Assembly (NCBI GenBank): GCA_963969595.1
Contig: OZ018410.1
Coordinates: forward strand, 30,136,913 to 30,200,912
DNA length: 64,000 bases
Reading direction: 5' to 3'
Source: Neckera pumila
Lineage: Eukaryota > Streptophyta > Bryopsida > Hypnales > Neckeraceae
Part shown: positions 23,773 through 37,010 of the stretch, in pieces
Position numbering within the stretch: the stretch's first letter is position 1
Layout: every line of letters begins with the position of its first letter
Notes under the pieces: generated by a model
What the model saw: only the letters and a program-made list of their open reading frames with translations
What the model was told of the DNA's origin: nothing
Database searches by the model: none
Position numbers and translations under genes: made by a program

Positions 23773-25331
23773 GGTTTCTACTAGGTTTTTATTGGTTCTT
23801 TAGAAAAGGTCACTGAATTTGCCAATGTAAAAGGAACAACAACACCAGCCAAGGGGTCGAGTAAAAGGAGTGGTTGTGAACCCACTTGCTACATTTGGTG
23901 TACTCTTTTATCATGGATGTTTATTTTCTTTGCTCTACTATGGATGTCACCAATGTTCAGTGTATTTGGTGATGTTTTTCACCTTTCTATCATTGTTTGC
24001 AAGGTTTTATCATAATTGTGACATGCATCACAAGTCCCGAGGCATTTTTCCTATGACCATAGTTTTCACCATTGGTTAAGAGTTATTAAGTCTTGATGTA
24101 GTTGGATTGCTAGCCAATTACAATGCTCATTGTTGATTTATGGCACGCCTTTTCTAATATTAGCATGATGTAATCTTGGCATAATGTGTTTGTGCACAAC
24201 ATTTGATTTTTGACAATTTCATATCAAGAAGCCATAGTCTTGGCTTAATTCAACTAATATGATCAAGTTTGTTATATTTTGAAGTGTAAGTTGCTGTTTT
24301 TTGCAATTTAAGCCACTTAAAAAATTAGAAAGATCCATTGCTTGAAAGGCACAATGAACCACGCTTAGAAACCCTCCAAAAAAAATACTATAATTCCTAT
24401 GAAAAAAACTGAAAAAATTGATTGTGCTCATTTCATCTTAAGGGTGTGGATGAAAATGGTCACACCTAGCAAACTTGCTAATGAATTTGACTGAATCTAT
24501 GAGCCATTTTAGAGTCTAATGATTGTAAGCCTTTGAGTTGTTACTTTAGTTTCAAGGTTTAGGATTTGATAAATTTCTACAATCTGTAGTCTGTAGGTTT
24601 CTATTGTGTGTTAATTTCTACACTTTGTAGAATAATGATTTTCTTAGTCTACAAAATCTACAAATATTTAAAATTCAAGAAATTGTAAATCTATGAAATT
24701 GTAAAGTTTCTTAAACCACCGAAATCTACTAAACACCAATATTCAAATTTTTGAAATCTAAAAAAGAAACTAGATATAAAATTTTGAAACCTACAAATGA
24801 TTGAGATTAGAAATTCAATGTTAACAAATTCTACAAATCACAATAAGCCGCAAATGAGTCACATAGAAGTTGGAAATGAGATAGGAGAAAGTTGCAAATT
24901 AGTTGCAGACATGTTCCAATGAAGTCACAGATGAGTCGCAAACAAGTCATACATTAGTCACAAATGAGTTGCCAACTAGTTGCACATAAACAAATACCAC
25001 ATAAGCAACCACGTCAAAAGGATTAATTGACAAAGTTTCAAGTAGGCTATTGGATGCAAAACAACCCTTTGTCTTTTGCTACTACAATTCCACATGTGAC
25101 TTGTCAACAGCAACTATGGACTTCTAAATTTTCACCAATCGTAAATGTTCCATGCAACTCAAAAATCAATTGTTCTTTGTAGTCACAAAAACCCTCATTT
25201 TCTTCTAGTGCTTCAAATAAGACTTTAAAGCATTTGCAATGCTATTTTTCTAAATCACCCTTCTCTTGCATTGTTACTCAAAAAAAGTTACTTTTTAGGA
25301 AGATAAAATAGGACTCACTGCCACAAATGAA
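23773..25331. other. 3' flank of the Gypsy remnant and AT-rich DNA
   Basis: After the PHD frame, a Ser/Lys-rich stretch and short hydrophobic frames (23870-24079) follow without domains. From 24500 to 25020 there are irregular repeats of AAATCTACAAA and of AGTCACAAATGAGT / GTTGCAAA type. No gene is supported. Confidence 0.4.
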
Positions 25332-25485
25332 CACTAGAAGAAACCCGCATTGGTCTAAACCAAAAATGTGGGCTGAAATTTGTTGAGAACCATGTTTCCA
25401 ACGCAAAATTCTGGGATTCCAGCGTTGGAAACATGGTTCTCAACAACACATTTTTGGTTTAGACCAACGTGGGTTTCTTCTAGTG
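25332..25485. mobile_element. CACTA-type foldback MITE with 3-bp target duplication
   Basis: The 154-bp element starts CACTAGAAGAAACCC and ends GGGTTTCTTCTAGTG. It is flanked on both sides by GAA, the 3-bp duplication typical of CACTA transposons. Nearly the whole element is one inverted repeat with arms of about 70 bp and a short loop near 25410. The transcript would be a long, nearly perfect hairpin. No protein is encoded. Confidence 0.9.
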
Positions 25486-25728
25486 GAAGAGCAACTTAAG
25501 CTCTACATCACCAAAACTCCAATCACTACATTATGTTTTAGGGCAAGAACGTCAACTATATCATGCTAAAAAAACAATGACATCACTAGCATACCACATA
25601 CTTAGACAAGAATATGAAGTACAATCTCAATCCCATAAGTTGATTGAAATTTCTCTCTTCCATTGTGTGCAAGCTAAATGCATTGCTAGAGAGTTGCATT
25701 GAGTGTAAGTGGTGATAGTTAACCCCAA

Positions 25729-26640
25729 ACACCATTTTTTGGCAACATAGTGATTTTGGGCGGCTCACTACAAATGCAAAATTTTATTTTTTTTCTGTGA
25801 AATTTTCAGACAACATGTGCCCAAGGAGTAGCTTTAAGGCATAACAATTTTCATAACTTTTAACTACATGGTTAAAAATTTATTGTATGATACGTAATTT
25901 CCTTTGTTCGGCGGGCAGCCTAGGCAGCAAAAAAAAGTTCTTTAAAAATCACTTTTTTAAAAATAAAAAATTGAAATTGATTTAATATATTTATATATAC
26001 GTGGAAAGGTTTGAATCATTCTATTCTTATTATAAAAGTCATGAGGAGTTTTAGTTTGAGAATAGTTATGGAATTTCTACTCTAAAATAAACTTTGAAGT
26101 CCTTTATTTAACTCAATTTTCAATATTTTGAAAACAAATAAAAATAGTGGATGTACATTGATTATTACAAACATTACAACCATTGGGATTGGCATTTTTC
26201 AATTTCATAACTAATTCTTGACAATTTCGTATTTGGAATCATTCTCTACTTCTTTTTACTTACCTTTTTTTTCCTATATGTTGTACAATTCCAAATGATC
26301 TGAAATTTTTAAACATGTAGCCAACTTGTCTAGAAAAATGAATCCAAAGGGTAACCACAATTTGTGACCATTTTTCATACAAATGTGACCTTGTATAAGG
26401 CAGCTGCCCTTTTTTCACAAGGATAAAAAAATGATTTTTATCCATTCAAATGCTATTATCTTGCAATCCATAGGGTGGAAATTTCTGAAATTTTTTCTAC
26501 ATCTTTTCAAATCAGTGTACTACAAGATCCTAAGGTTGTATGTGTACAAAAATGTTTTTTTTCTAAAATTTGGTATTTTGTATGAAAATGGCAATTTTGA
26601 AGCGTTTTTGGTGAAAACATAGTCAAATACTCTCCATCCC
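25729..26640 (+). mobile_element. TTAA-flanked MITE
   Basis: TTAA at 25729-25732 is followed by CCCCAAACACC, with the body in the same orientation as 37618-38537 and 49628-50552 (GGCAACATAGTGATTTTGGGC near the left end, GGTGAAAACATAGTC near the right). The right terminus is degenerate (CATCCCATCCCTTAG) with no clear TTAA, so the end is approximate. Confidence 0.65.
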
Positions 26641-26761
26641 ATCCCTTAGCTATTGTTTGATCTTCAACTATTTGAGTGAGGTGTATTTTATCATCATTAT
26701 TATCATCATCATTATTATTTGGCACAAATGAGGGGTGATAACATTGCATAAAATAGAGATA

Positions 26762-26905
26762 AAGGTTTAGTTTTTTTGCTCAAACAATCTCACCATCGGA
26801 ATTAGTGCTTTTTAATTCCATATGAAAGATATTAATATCTTTTACATGGAATTAAAAAGCACTAATTACAATGGTGAGATAGTTTTAGCAAAAAAACTAA
26901 ACCTT
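26762..26905. repeat. Long inverted repeat (~70-bp arms)
   Basis: AAGGTTTAGTTTTTTTGCT reads inward to a centre near 26833 and back out as AGCAAAAAAACTAAACCTT, with a few mismatches. The arm sequence (GCACTAATTACAATGGTGAG) also occurs singly in the TTAA family variant at 40-97. This may be an inverted duplication of part of that element. Confidence 0.85.
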
Positions 26906-26908
26906 ATA

Positions 26909-26972
26909 GCAATTTTTAGCAAAATTTTACTAGAAATAAATGTGTTTCTAATAAAATTTTGCTAAAAATTGC
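26909..26972. repeat. Second inverted repeat (28-bp arms)
   Basis: GCAATTTTTAGCAAAATTTT is inverted as AAAATTTTGCTAAAAATTGC around a loop of about 8 bp. It sits between the long hairpin and the AAT microsatellite. Confidence 0.85.
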
Positions 26973-26978
26973 CTTAAA

Positions 26979-27116
<138 letters not shown>

Positions 27117-27842
27117 GACTTTTTGAAGTAGCATAGATTGAATATTTGTCTAAGACTATCATCTATCAATTGTTCAAAAAAATTGAATTGGATCATTTGT
27201 AGCTAACCTACTCTAGGTTAGCTAACCTAGCTAACCTACAAAATATGTCCCTTCCACAAATACTCAAGAGGGAAAGCACTCTTCATGTCAAGGTGCTTAT
27301 TAAATTTTTTGTTTCTATATCCTCAATTTAGAATTTCTACGCTTGAATGCTTTTACACAAAGTTTTTTTTTACAAAACTACATCCATCCTTTGAAGCATC
27401 TAACAGCGTTGGAGGAATTGCAAGTAGAAGTAGATGGAAAGGTAAAAATAAGAAATTTCTATATTGAGAAATTGAATGACACATTAACCTTTCCGTCCCA
27501 AGAAATCAAAAATTGGAATCCACAATATGAAAAACAAAATAATATTCTTCATTTGAAAGGAAGTGGAAGCAGATTAGGAAATGCAAGTTACCAATTCATG
27601 TGATAACATTTATAAGTAGGCATTATACATAGAAAGAAGTGCAAACAATGCATCCCTTTACCATCTTGAATAGCATTGAGGGCTTTAGGGAGAAAAGCAA
27701 ATACAATGGTGGTAAAAATGAATAGGCACTTTATAGAAAAGTTGCCTATATAAGTATTAATCAGTCACAATACTTCTAATCTAAACATGCATATTCACAT
27801 TGCACGTGTATTTTTTAGTTGTTGATTGATAAAAAAGAATCA
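27117..27842. other. AT-rich spacer
   Basis: Contains a short palindromic GGTTAGCTAACC motif near 27220-27240 and short unrecognised ORFs. No gene is supported. Confidence 0.4.
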
Positions 27843-28390
27843 TTAACTCCTAAAGTCCCAAGGCCAATTTTTTGTCAAAAATGACTTAGTGCTACGAATT
27901 CTGCTGCGTTCATTTAAGAAAAGAGAAAAAATATACTTTTTATAATCTAACCATAGGATCTTCTGCTTGACTTATCTCAAATCATGTGGTAAAAATTGCA
28001 TTCAAAAGTGAATCCTATAAGTAATTTTTTCAAGAAGATGTTCTAATTGCTCAAAAAATAAGATTGTCCATAACTTGCACATAACAAATCCAAATGGAAT
28101 GAATCAAAGCTTCCCATAGATAAAATTACAATCTATGAGAAAAAAAATTCAAATTTAAAAAAAAAAATTGTGTGAGGAGAGTTTTGCTCATTGCATTGGA
28201 AAAAGGACCTTTTGTTCCATAAACTTTGCTCCCGGGCACCAATTGAAATAAAAATTATATTCCCAAAAAGCTAGTGTGTTTTTCTATCTTCACAAAAAGT
28301 TTCAAAAAATCATGATGAATATTGAGGCTATAGAAGCTTACCCAAAATCCATTTTGTCCCCCAAGGAGACAATGGGACTTTAGGATTTAA
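27843..28390 (+). mobile_element. TTAA-flanked MITE, variant B, 548 bp
   Basis: TTAA at 27843-27846, then CTCCTAAAGTCCC. The right end is GGGACTTTAGGAT with TTAA at 28387-28390. The body matches 1-526 and parts of 59311-60409. It lies close to the 3' end of the IQ-motif gene. Confidence 0.8.
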
Positions 28391-28747
28391 TGCAATGTTA
28401 CCAAAGTTAATATCTTACAAGACTGCTCGTTCTGCAAGCTTAAGCCTGTAATACAGCATAACATACAGTTAAGAAACTCTATATTCTCGCAATACCAGCG
28501 GTGGAACGTTCTCATTTTTGAGACACCTACTGTGTATCAGTCCTTTACCATTTCAATACGGTTATTTTCTCCCGCTTCAGGTCCTCTGTCCTCAATAATC
28601 CCACCTCTGCAAAAGATTTTGCCTACATTCTAGTTCTCCCAAAAACAACCGTGGGACTTGCAGGGTTATGACCTCGGGTTGAATAGACTTTGAGCCCTTT
28701 GTACTTCAACTCCGAAATGAGAGTTACCCCAACATCAGCACGGAACA

Positions 28748-31700
28748 TCACAGGTCAATGCAGCCATGCAGGATTTTGGTCTTAGACTCGATGTTCACTT
28801 CAAGCCTGAAAAAGCTTACTCGATAAGGAAGATTGCAGATAATCATTTGGGACACCATTTCTTCAACACTTTCTTCCCGTTGAGGGACCGTCACAGTAGT
28901 GACTTCTTTTCCAGCGACTAAATTGCTCTGCCCCATGGATTGCTCGTGAGCTGAATGAGTAGTCCATTACTGCTATGTAAGTAGGTCTGCTATTCAGTCT
29001 GCACCACGTTGGGAGGGGCGGCAGTCTACTGTTTACAAAACTCGTAAAATTCTGTACAGGGCCATCGGTTCTCATTAATTTTGATTCTACCGATTTGTTC
29101 ATTTGAGAAAATGAACAGATTGAAGCACTCAACTAATTATCGTCTCACTTGCGTGAAGCTAAAGATACTGAAGTACAAGATCCGCGCTTGCATGGTATCT
29201 GCAATGAACGCGAGGACATCTTTAATTTAATATGCACTGGATTTTCAAAGCAACGATATAGCACAACACAGGAGGGAATGAAGCAAGATAGCAGAAAGGA
29301 ATAGCAAGGATAACACTGCACGGCGCACCAACGTCTGCAGATGATAGGCAGCGATAATTTGAGATAAACAGTGGGAACACAAACCTTTTAGGATCTTTCC
29401 AGAGCAACTCGTAAATAACCTTCCTCAACCTCCCTCTTGACATCCGGCGGATTCCCCACTTACTATACAAGCGATATCGCTCTCGCATACTTGCATTCGT
29501 TGCAATATTGATGTAAATGGTATCCCGTTGCTGTCTTACAAGCTCATTCAGTCTCTCCCTACTTTCCAACTTCTCTTTTAATCTTTCGATGTTCTGGATT
29601 TCCCAAGCAATTGTTTGAGGGCTTGAGGGTTCATTCTTCTCAAACGCCACCTCCAACTGTCATAACCAGATGAGTTGTAAGTGCGTGGACATATATATCC
29701 AAGTGCGAAGGCAGAATGTTTGAGATTTGGCAGACTCAAGGAAAAATCGATGTGTAATTGGTTTCATCTTCTACCCTAGTAAACAAAATTGACAGGATTG
29801 AATCTCTAAGGACAAGTCGAATAGAGGGAATAACCAAATAAATTACCTCCTGGCGAAGAAGATCGGGGTCCGTCATCAAACTCTTATATTTAAGAGATCT
29901 CGTAACCAGGTCCATAGACTCCTCCTCCCATACTGTGCACAGATCATGCAGGGAAGGTGAAATGTTCTCTACATTTGCGAATCCACCATCCGTCATGAGT
30001 GTCATCAATCCACAATCCCAGGCAGAGGAAGTGCTTTTTCTGAAACTGCAATCAGATTCAGCTCCAGATGTCAGGAGCAGAGGACCAGAAAGAGTATCTG
30101 GAAACCAAAGACGATGAGCTTCTCTGTGCTTGAGCATGGCTTCATAGTTGTTTTCAAAACAAGAGAAACGATAGACATCATTCCAGGATGGAAGAGACGC
30201 AGGTTTCAGGATTCCATCTTCACTCGTCTTCGGTAGCGCCGATTTCTGGCAAGTGAACAGGGATCTCGCATGCTTTGCAGAAGTTTTCTGTAATATAAAT
30301 GTAGACAAACCATTAATACGTGTGCTCGAAAAATTTAAGTAGGCGCACAAACGCAAACCTTCGCAGTTAGCAGATTCATGGAAACACGGTTCATTGTAGA
30401 CATTGGAAAAAGTGAATTATTCCTGGAGTTCTAACACAAGAATTCATCGAAACACCATGTAGAGATCAAAACTGCTAAAGCAGCAAGTTGGTTCTTGCGA
30501 AGTACCTTCTCAACTCCCTCAAGCGATGATTCTTTCTTTGCCGAATTCGAACTTGCAGGAGACACCACGCTCTCCGTGTCAGAATCACATTTTCCAGACT
30601 GCATTCTTGAAGACGGACTCTGAAGGAAGTATTTCTTGGAAACAGATAAAGCACTGGATCTTATTAGATAACCAGAAGGGCCAGTGAACGAGGCCAACGG
30701 AGTATCAGGGGAAACTGGGCTGGAATGAAGTAATCTGTCACTAACTTTGTTCTCTGGCAGCAGGGGTCTCATTTCATCTGCAGGGGTCAAGTGTTCATTG
30801 AATTTGTAATTTATCTGGTCGAAGGACTTTCGCCTACTTTTCACGGGCAACGGAGGCTTTGTTTTATTGATTGCACCGCAGGATCGAGTAATTGCAGTAC
30901 TGGATCGTTGCATCTTTGGAGTAACGAAGTTGCTAACCTTCCTGGTGAAGCTGGTGTCCAAGTTATCAAGGACCGCACATTCGACAGGGGGCCCAAAGAA
31001 TCCATTGGGAGAATCTGTAGCTGATGCAGCTTCCCATCCAATCGAAGCATGAAAGGGACCAGGCAAGAGATCCCTGACTTGATACGCTGTATCCTTGACA
31101 GCAACAACATTACCATCTACAGCCTTGTCACAAAAGCCATCTTCGTCTTCAAATCTAGGCAGCTGAGGTTCTGGACTCAGCGGCAAAGAAGACGATCTCT
31201 TTATGCATCTCTCAGGCGAGTGATAAGCATCACCCCTATTTGTGGCAAGATTATTCTCTACAAGCTGCAAAAAATCTGTCACCGTACTCTGACATCTTTT
31301 GCTACAACTTCGAGAAGCTCTAGAAGCTCTTACATTATCAAGCTCTTCAAAAATCTGGAGATGCTTCTGATCATGACCATCAAATTTCTCGTCAGATCCT
31401 TGTGAAGCACATATTGCTGGCTGTGAAAGAGTGAAGTTCGGCAACATGGAAAGTAAGGATAAGCTGTTTCCGTCCTGTACCAACATCCTTTCCAAATTCT
31501 TCACAGGCATTTGGTGCTCTCCATCCAGGTGACATAGTTCTTGGTTACTGTCACTTACTTCCTGGTTGTCTTTTCCATCCACTAGTCCATCCTCATCCTC
31601 AAAATTGAAATTAAGTTTTCTGGCTGAGCTCCCTGAGAAGCCGTCCTTTCCGAAGGTTCCACTACAGACTCTGCTCAAAGCTTTAGGATGTGACGATCTT

Positions 31701-34700
31701 AAAGAATCTGAACACCGCAGATCATTAGCAGAACTAAGATGACCAGCAAGTGAGCTCGAACTGTCTGAAGGACAAACCGCTGGGTCTGGCGAACCCTGAA
31801 AAAGTTTTGTAAGTTCATCCAAAAGTTCTTCCTCCAATGCAGGTGAAAGTGGACAATCCAATCTTGAATCAGTGGTCTCTGTAGGTACATTGGTAGAAGT
31901 TGAAAGGCTAGAACCATCAACATCCTCATCAATAAAGTTTGTGTCTCTCCAGCGCCAGTGATCAACAGTCTTCACAGATGAATCGGCAGTGCGCTTGACT
32001 GAAATAGGAGACTCCTCAATGACAGCAGAATTTGCGATCAAAGAGCAGTTCCTATTCTCGTGAGTAGGAGAAACATTGTGGGCAGACTCTTCGGGGATGC
32101 ATACCAGTGCCCGAGAAGACGGCACCATCATCTCACTATCTACGGATGGAAAACAATATAGGGATTTTAAATGTGGATCTGACGGAGGAGAAAATGAGAT
32201 ACTCGTCACCTTCGAAGTGTCCCAGCAGCTTTCAGGTATGTTCAACTCGTCAAGATCCATGAACCACTCACTTGGCAGTTCGAACCGTTCCCTTTCTAGT
32301 TCAGCATCGGGAGATCCACGGAGAATAAGGGGTGGCTTCTGGCCCCTTGTCAGAGGAGAAGCCCAGTCCTTGGTTGGAGAGGGATGAAGCTCGACTGCAT
32401 CCAACGTACTACTAGGATCCCATACAACTGGAACAGCTGATGACCTTTTCACAGGGTCCTGCTTGCGCGAACTCCATTCTTTGATAGGTGTTGGTGGTAG
32501 TGACCCATCTATGCTTATTCTTGCAAATGTAAGCTCCTTCGCAGGTGAACAGGCAGAACTGTCCAGATTGCACATATCATAGTTCCACGCCTTCGTCGAC
32601 GTAGAGGCCTGTAGGATGATTTCATCATCCTCCGCCAGCTCTACCCTGGAGGACTCTGGCGAGACCGGAGCATGAGAGGTTTCAAGTGGCCTTTCTTCCA
32701 AAAGCAAAGCATGAGATTGGAGAAGCGGATCTCTCCCAGTTCTTGTAGGAGTAGAGAGGTCATTTCCACTCGAGAGCTCATTGCTTGGTAAGGAACACAA
32801 AAATTCGTCAAAAATCTCATCTTCTTGAATTGCCGAAATATTTGTATCATAGAGGCGTTCAACTGAAAGTCCAGGCATCTTCAGACTTCTTTGATTTTCT
32901 TTCCCTGCGAAGGCAAACAGTAGTTTGCAGAACTGAATCAGGTATTCAATACATTCAACTTTACGACTATGATCTCGAATGACCCATATTGAGGGTTCTC
33001 TTTAAGTAATCCTTCATTCCTTCCTATGAACCTGAATGGAACATGTAAGAGATTCTGCAGTTCTTGAAATTTACCAGTTGCAGCTGCAGATTTTTCGACA
33101 GAAAGCTCATGAGGATCATTGGCTTGATTGCAGATGTCTGACTTCATTAAACCTCCAACGCCTGTTTCTTTCTCAACGATATCCAATGTTGCATTTATGT
33201 GGCTGGGGAGACCTTTGGTTTCTCGCCATTGTCTTTGTATGGAAAGAGTTGCACGCCGTACGCTCTGATAGCTGCGTCTAGCCAAACACATACGCCACTG
33301 TGCCTGTATAATGCCACATCAAGTACAAAATGAGATGACAGAATGATACTCGCATAATAAAGTCCGTCACTTCCAGTTCATAGCAGGTGTCGAAAATGTT
33401 GGACCTAGTTGATATCAGAATAAATAGCATTTTGGTTCAACCAAACCTCTCATCAAGTAGCTGGAGTTAGCGGGAGGTAGTTTCTTTCAGACTCACCTAA
33501 CTTTATGCTCTGCCTGAACCTAAGCCTCTCATCTCTTTACCATACAATCGGTCAAGGCAAGGCACAATCACACAAACCTGAAGGAAAATTGCAGCTTTAT
33601 CTCTATTTGCCCCCCAAGGAGCCCTCCTGTAACCCAAATGTAATACACTTCCTGGTAATACTCGTTCAGGCCTCCTCCCTTCAGACAGATGGCGTCTAAA
33701 TCTGATCTGAGACCTACGAAGTAAAGATGGATAGAGCTGCTTCAAGCCAGCAGCTTTAAAGGACGTGAGAGGACTCCTGGCTCCTATTACTGAAGGCGTC
33801 TGAGAAGAGCCTCCTGCCTTGTGAAATCTTCCTTTGATAGACTTCCGAACTTCGCTTTTCCGTAATGAGCTAGGCAACTTGCTGCCTCTCATAGTTGCAA
33901 TAGAAAAGCATAGCTTATTTTTTCTGGCAGACAAAGGGAACCCTCGTTTTATCTCTGATGCTTTCAAAGTCTTCACAGCCTCTGCATATTTACACCATAT
34001 ATACGTTAAATAGGCGTCCTTGCTCTCTTAAATTAGCGGTGATGCGATCATAAGTCCGAGTATCAATTTCCTCGTCAAACTAAACTTAACCAAACTGTTC
34101 ACGAACGCTTTCAACAGTCATGTAATTTTCGCACTGGACATGTTTAAACATTGTCATGCATCACATGCCACTCTAAAAGAAAATGCCTTCAAACAACAAG
34201 AACAGGCTACGGCCCCCTTACCAGACTTCGAGTAGAAGCTAGGCTCTGAAACTCCTCCAGATTGTGAAGCAAGAATATCATTGTAGGCATTAGGATCACA
34301 TTGCTGAATGCGACGCAACACTTTACACCAATGATTCTCCCTCGCAGGTCCTCGTGGACCCCCTAGTGTGGAGCAACCAATCAAAGAAACAGAATCCACA
34401 AATTAGAACTGATAGTGAACGGGGTTGCTCGTCCAAAAAATGGTGCAACATCCATTTAAACATATTGTTCGACAACAAGGATGACACCGAGGGAAACTCC
34501 TGCGAGCACTGACGTATGGATACCTCGAGGCAAAGGAAATCACTCACCATAACGGGTCCTAGCAAGAGTCTCCCGGTCTTTCTTCACTAGTGCGTCCTTA
34601 AAATATTCTGACCAATCAACGGGGTTTTCTGCAAGATCTAGATCCCTGCTTCACATAGATAATGCATTAGAATCACATCTTCAGCTACACGAATAAGCAC

Positions 34701-35558
34701 ACCAACACAGAATTATCCTAAAATTCACTGATTACAGATAGTCTCGCCTCATTAGTGCGGCAATGCAATTAGTTCTCCAGTGTCAACTCCAGCACAAAGG
34801 ATTTGCACCCTATTGAAGTCTTCTGCAAACTCAAAACCTTTGCCAGTAAACTAAGTCTGCTAGTATACACGACTGCAAGTAGACCAGTAGAATTTCACGA
34901 ACTGTGCAAAAGTTGAACAACATTTTGGAACGAAAGCTACAGAACATGCAATATGAGAGAGGTTTTTCATGCAAGATTCCACAAAGGGAAAAAAATATTT
35001 AGTTAATAGAGGATGGAAGGTAATGCACCTGCTACGAGACAAAGCGAACGACTTGTTCTGATTCCAGGCGGCTGTGTGGTACTGTTCAGAAACTTGCACG
35101 GATCCACTGCTCACGGAATTGTCACCACCAGAACAGTTAACCCGATTGCTAGACTCCAGAAGAGGTATGGTGTTCAAGAGCGACTGCACAGATCGCCTGC
35201 TGTGTAACTTCTTCTGATTTCTCACCTCTCCTGATAAAGCTGAACCTAAAATTCTTGTTCTCTCCCAACCATTTTGCGGTCTCCTAAGTGCAAGCATGTT
35301 TCCCTTTAGGTTCGGACGACCACATACCTTCGACTTCTTCGCAATTCCTTCCAAATTCTTAGAACATCTATAGGTGTAGCCATTGCAAGAACTGCGCTTC
35401 CCAATTCTGGACAGGTGCGAAAAGTCATTCGTCATTCTCCACTGGATTCGACGCTTTAGCATAACAAACATTGAAGTGCCCGAAGCAACCCTGCATATCC
35501 ACCCCCTTCGATGTTCCAAGCGAGTTAAGCCTATCACACGTATCGCGCTTCTTCCCAT
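28748..35558 (-). CDS. Large IQ-motif protein with kinesin-7-tail-like C-terminus, 9 exons
   Basis: Minus-strand exons: 35558-35029, 34645-34548, 34362-34222, 33981-33578, 33303-33075, 32904-30506, 30287-29847, 29656-29385, and a less certain last exon 28925-28748. Phases agree (4,692 nt, ~1,563 residues). The N-terminal ~380 residues are basic, with a conserved-looking NPVDWSEYF..ETLARTRYG block. An IQ-like calmodulin-binding stretch lies at ~384-418 (AAIFLQ joined across a splice to AQWRMCLARRSYQSV, then LSIQRQWR). Residues ~468-1267 form a long Ser/Asp/Pro-rich, probably disordered region. Residues 1415-1504 hold a coiled-coil-like segment and LYSKWGI..LLWKDPKR, resembling the DUF3490 tail of plant kinesin-7 (NACK type). 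No motor domain was found. Microtubule or calmodulin association is inferred; the family is not recognised. Confidence 0.75.
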
Positions 35559-35585
35559 TCAAATTGAAATGAAAGCCAGTCTCAT
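35559..35585 (-). promoter_or_regulatory. Upstream ORF abutting the IQ gene start
   Basis: On the minus strand an ATG at 35585 opens an eight-residue frame (MRLAFISI) whose TGA is immediately followed by the ATG of the main frame. If transcribed, this arrangement could reduce initiation or allow termination-reinitiation. Transcription start is unknown. Confidence 0.5.
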
Positions 35586-37010
35586 GGTTGTCAAATCAGC
35601 GCGAAAGCACCAGAACTTCCGCACACTCCCGGTTGTCAGCATTTAGTTACAGAACTCCTACAGCTCCCAGCAACTCCAGGTCGTTGCCAACAGTTATCTG
35701 CACCAGGAGCAGTTAACACTCTAATTCCACCATGTAGCACACTACAAAAAAAAACGCGTGACGATCCGCCGAATCCGTGGAACAAGCTACGCTGGCGTCC
35801 CAACTGCCAATAACGTAATGGAGAAAGTTCAGAGAGAGAGTACCAACGACGAGACTCTACAACGAGGATGTGACAGAACTTCACTGCCTACAATCTGATC
35901 ACTCCGATGTGCAAACTACAAAGCAAATTCAGAGGCGAGGCCAATCCACTTAGAGTCGATCGGCTACAACAAGGCTGTAGAAGGTAGCAATACCAGACTG
36001 ATACGACGCACTTGCTTCCGAATACACCTAAAACCGCACAACAAACGCTGAGAAAAAGTCGAAGAAATCTCAACGCGACATTCCGCAGAAGATCGAACCG
36101 GATTCAAAATGCAGACCACCGGAATGCGAGTTCCTAAAACCTGAAATCGACATATCAAGATGTCGATTTTGCAGAGCAAAAGAGCGAACGATAGCGAGAT
36201 AGGCGAATCACCGTATCTGCGACTTCGAAAATCGAACGCAAAGAAACTACCGGAATGCGAGCTCCTAAAACCTGAAACCGAACCGCCAAAGTTGTACACA
36301 CTGGACACTACTTTGGAAGATCCGCAGTCCTAAACCCTGCAAGCAGAACAGGAGGGAAACCAAAGCCCGAAGGACCTGGAAGCACTATCGAAACCTGACT
36401 TTGACACTTCTGAATGGCTGTCCACAGTCGCGTCGACTCCACAGGCGGGAATCACTTCAGCAGGCATTTAAAAGCAGACCAACAAAAAAAATCGGAGATT
36501 GTCAACTGCCAAAAGACCGCAAAGAAATCAGCGATTGGAGCTCAAACCGCGGAGGACGGTTGCGAAAGGCGAGAAAAGGTCGCCAAGCCACGACAATGAA
36601 GGTCGTCTTTCATCGCTGCCGGCTACTGTACCGGGAGTACTGCATCATCAATTAAATGCAGAGGCGATGATGGATTGAAGAGGCAACGGGACAGAGAGCG
36701 CGGTAGGAGCATTCGGACATTAACGGCGATCAGGGAAGGCGATGCTCTCACTGACGGACGAACAGATGAACGAAAGAGCACATGGACGTAAAATGAACGA
36801 ATGGACGAATAAAGTGACGGACGAACTGCCGTGGTTGGCTGCATGGTTTTGATGATGACGACGACCGCGTTTTTGTGCATCCCTCGTTCCGTCTCTGTCC
36901 AAGAGTGCGAGCATTTATGGTCAGTCCCCATGCTCGTCCCTTTTTTTCGTCAATCTGACCCGGGCAGCCGTCTACAGAAACTCTTGAAGTGAATGAGTAA
37001 GATTAAAATC
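35586..37010. other. 5' flank of the IQ gene
   Basis: Less AT-rich than the surroundings, with only short overlapping ORFs on both strands. It probably holds the promoter and 5' UTR (possibly with introns) of the minus-strand gene. A repeated segment (CCGGAATGCGAG(T/C)TCCTAAAACCTGAAA) occurs at about 36119 and 36250. Confidence 0.45.

Noticed and set aside
30791..32387. Plus-strand ORFs inside the IQ gene (up to 118 codons)
   Set aside because: They are antisense shadows of the 2.4-kb exon.
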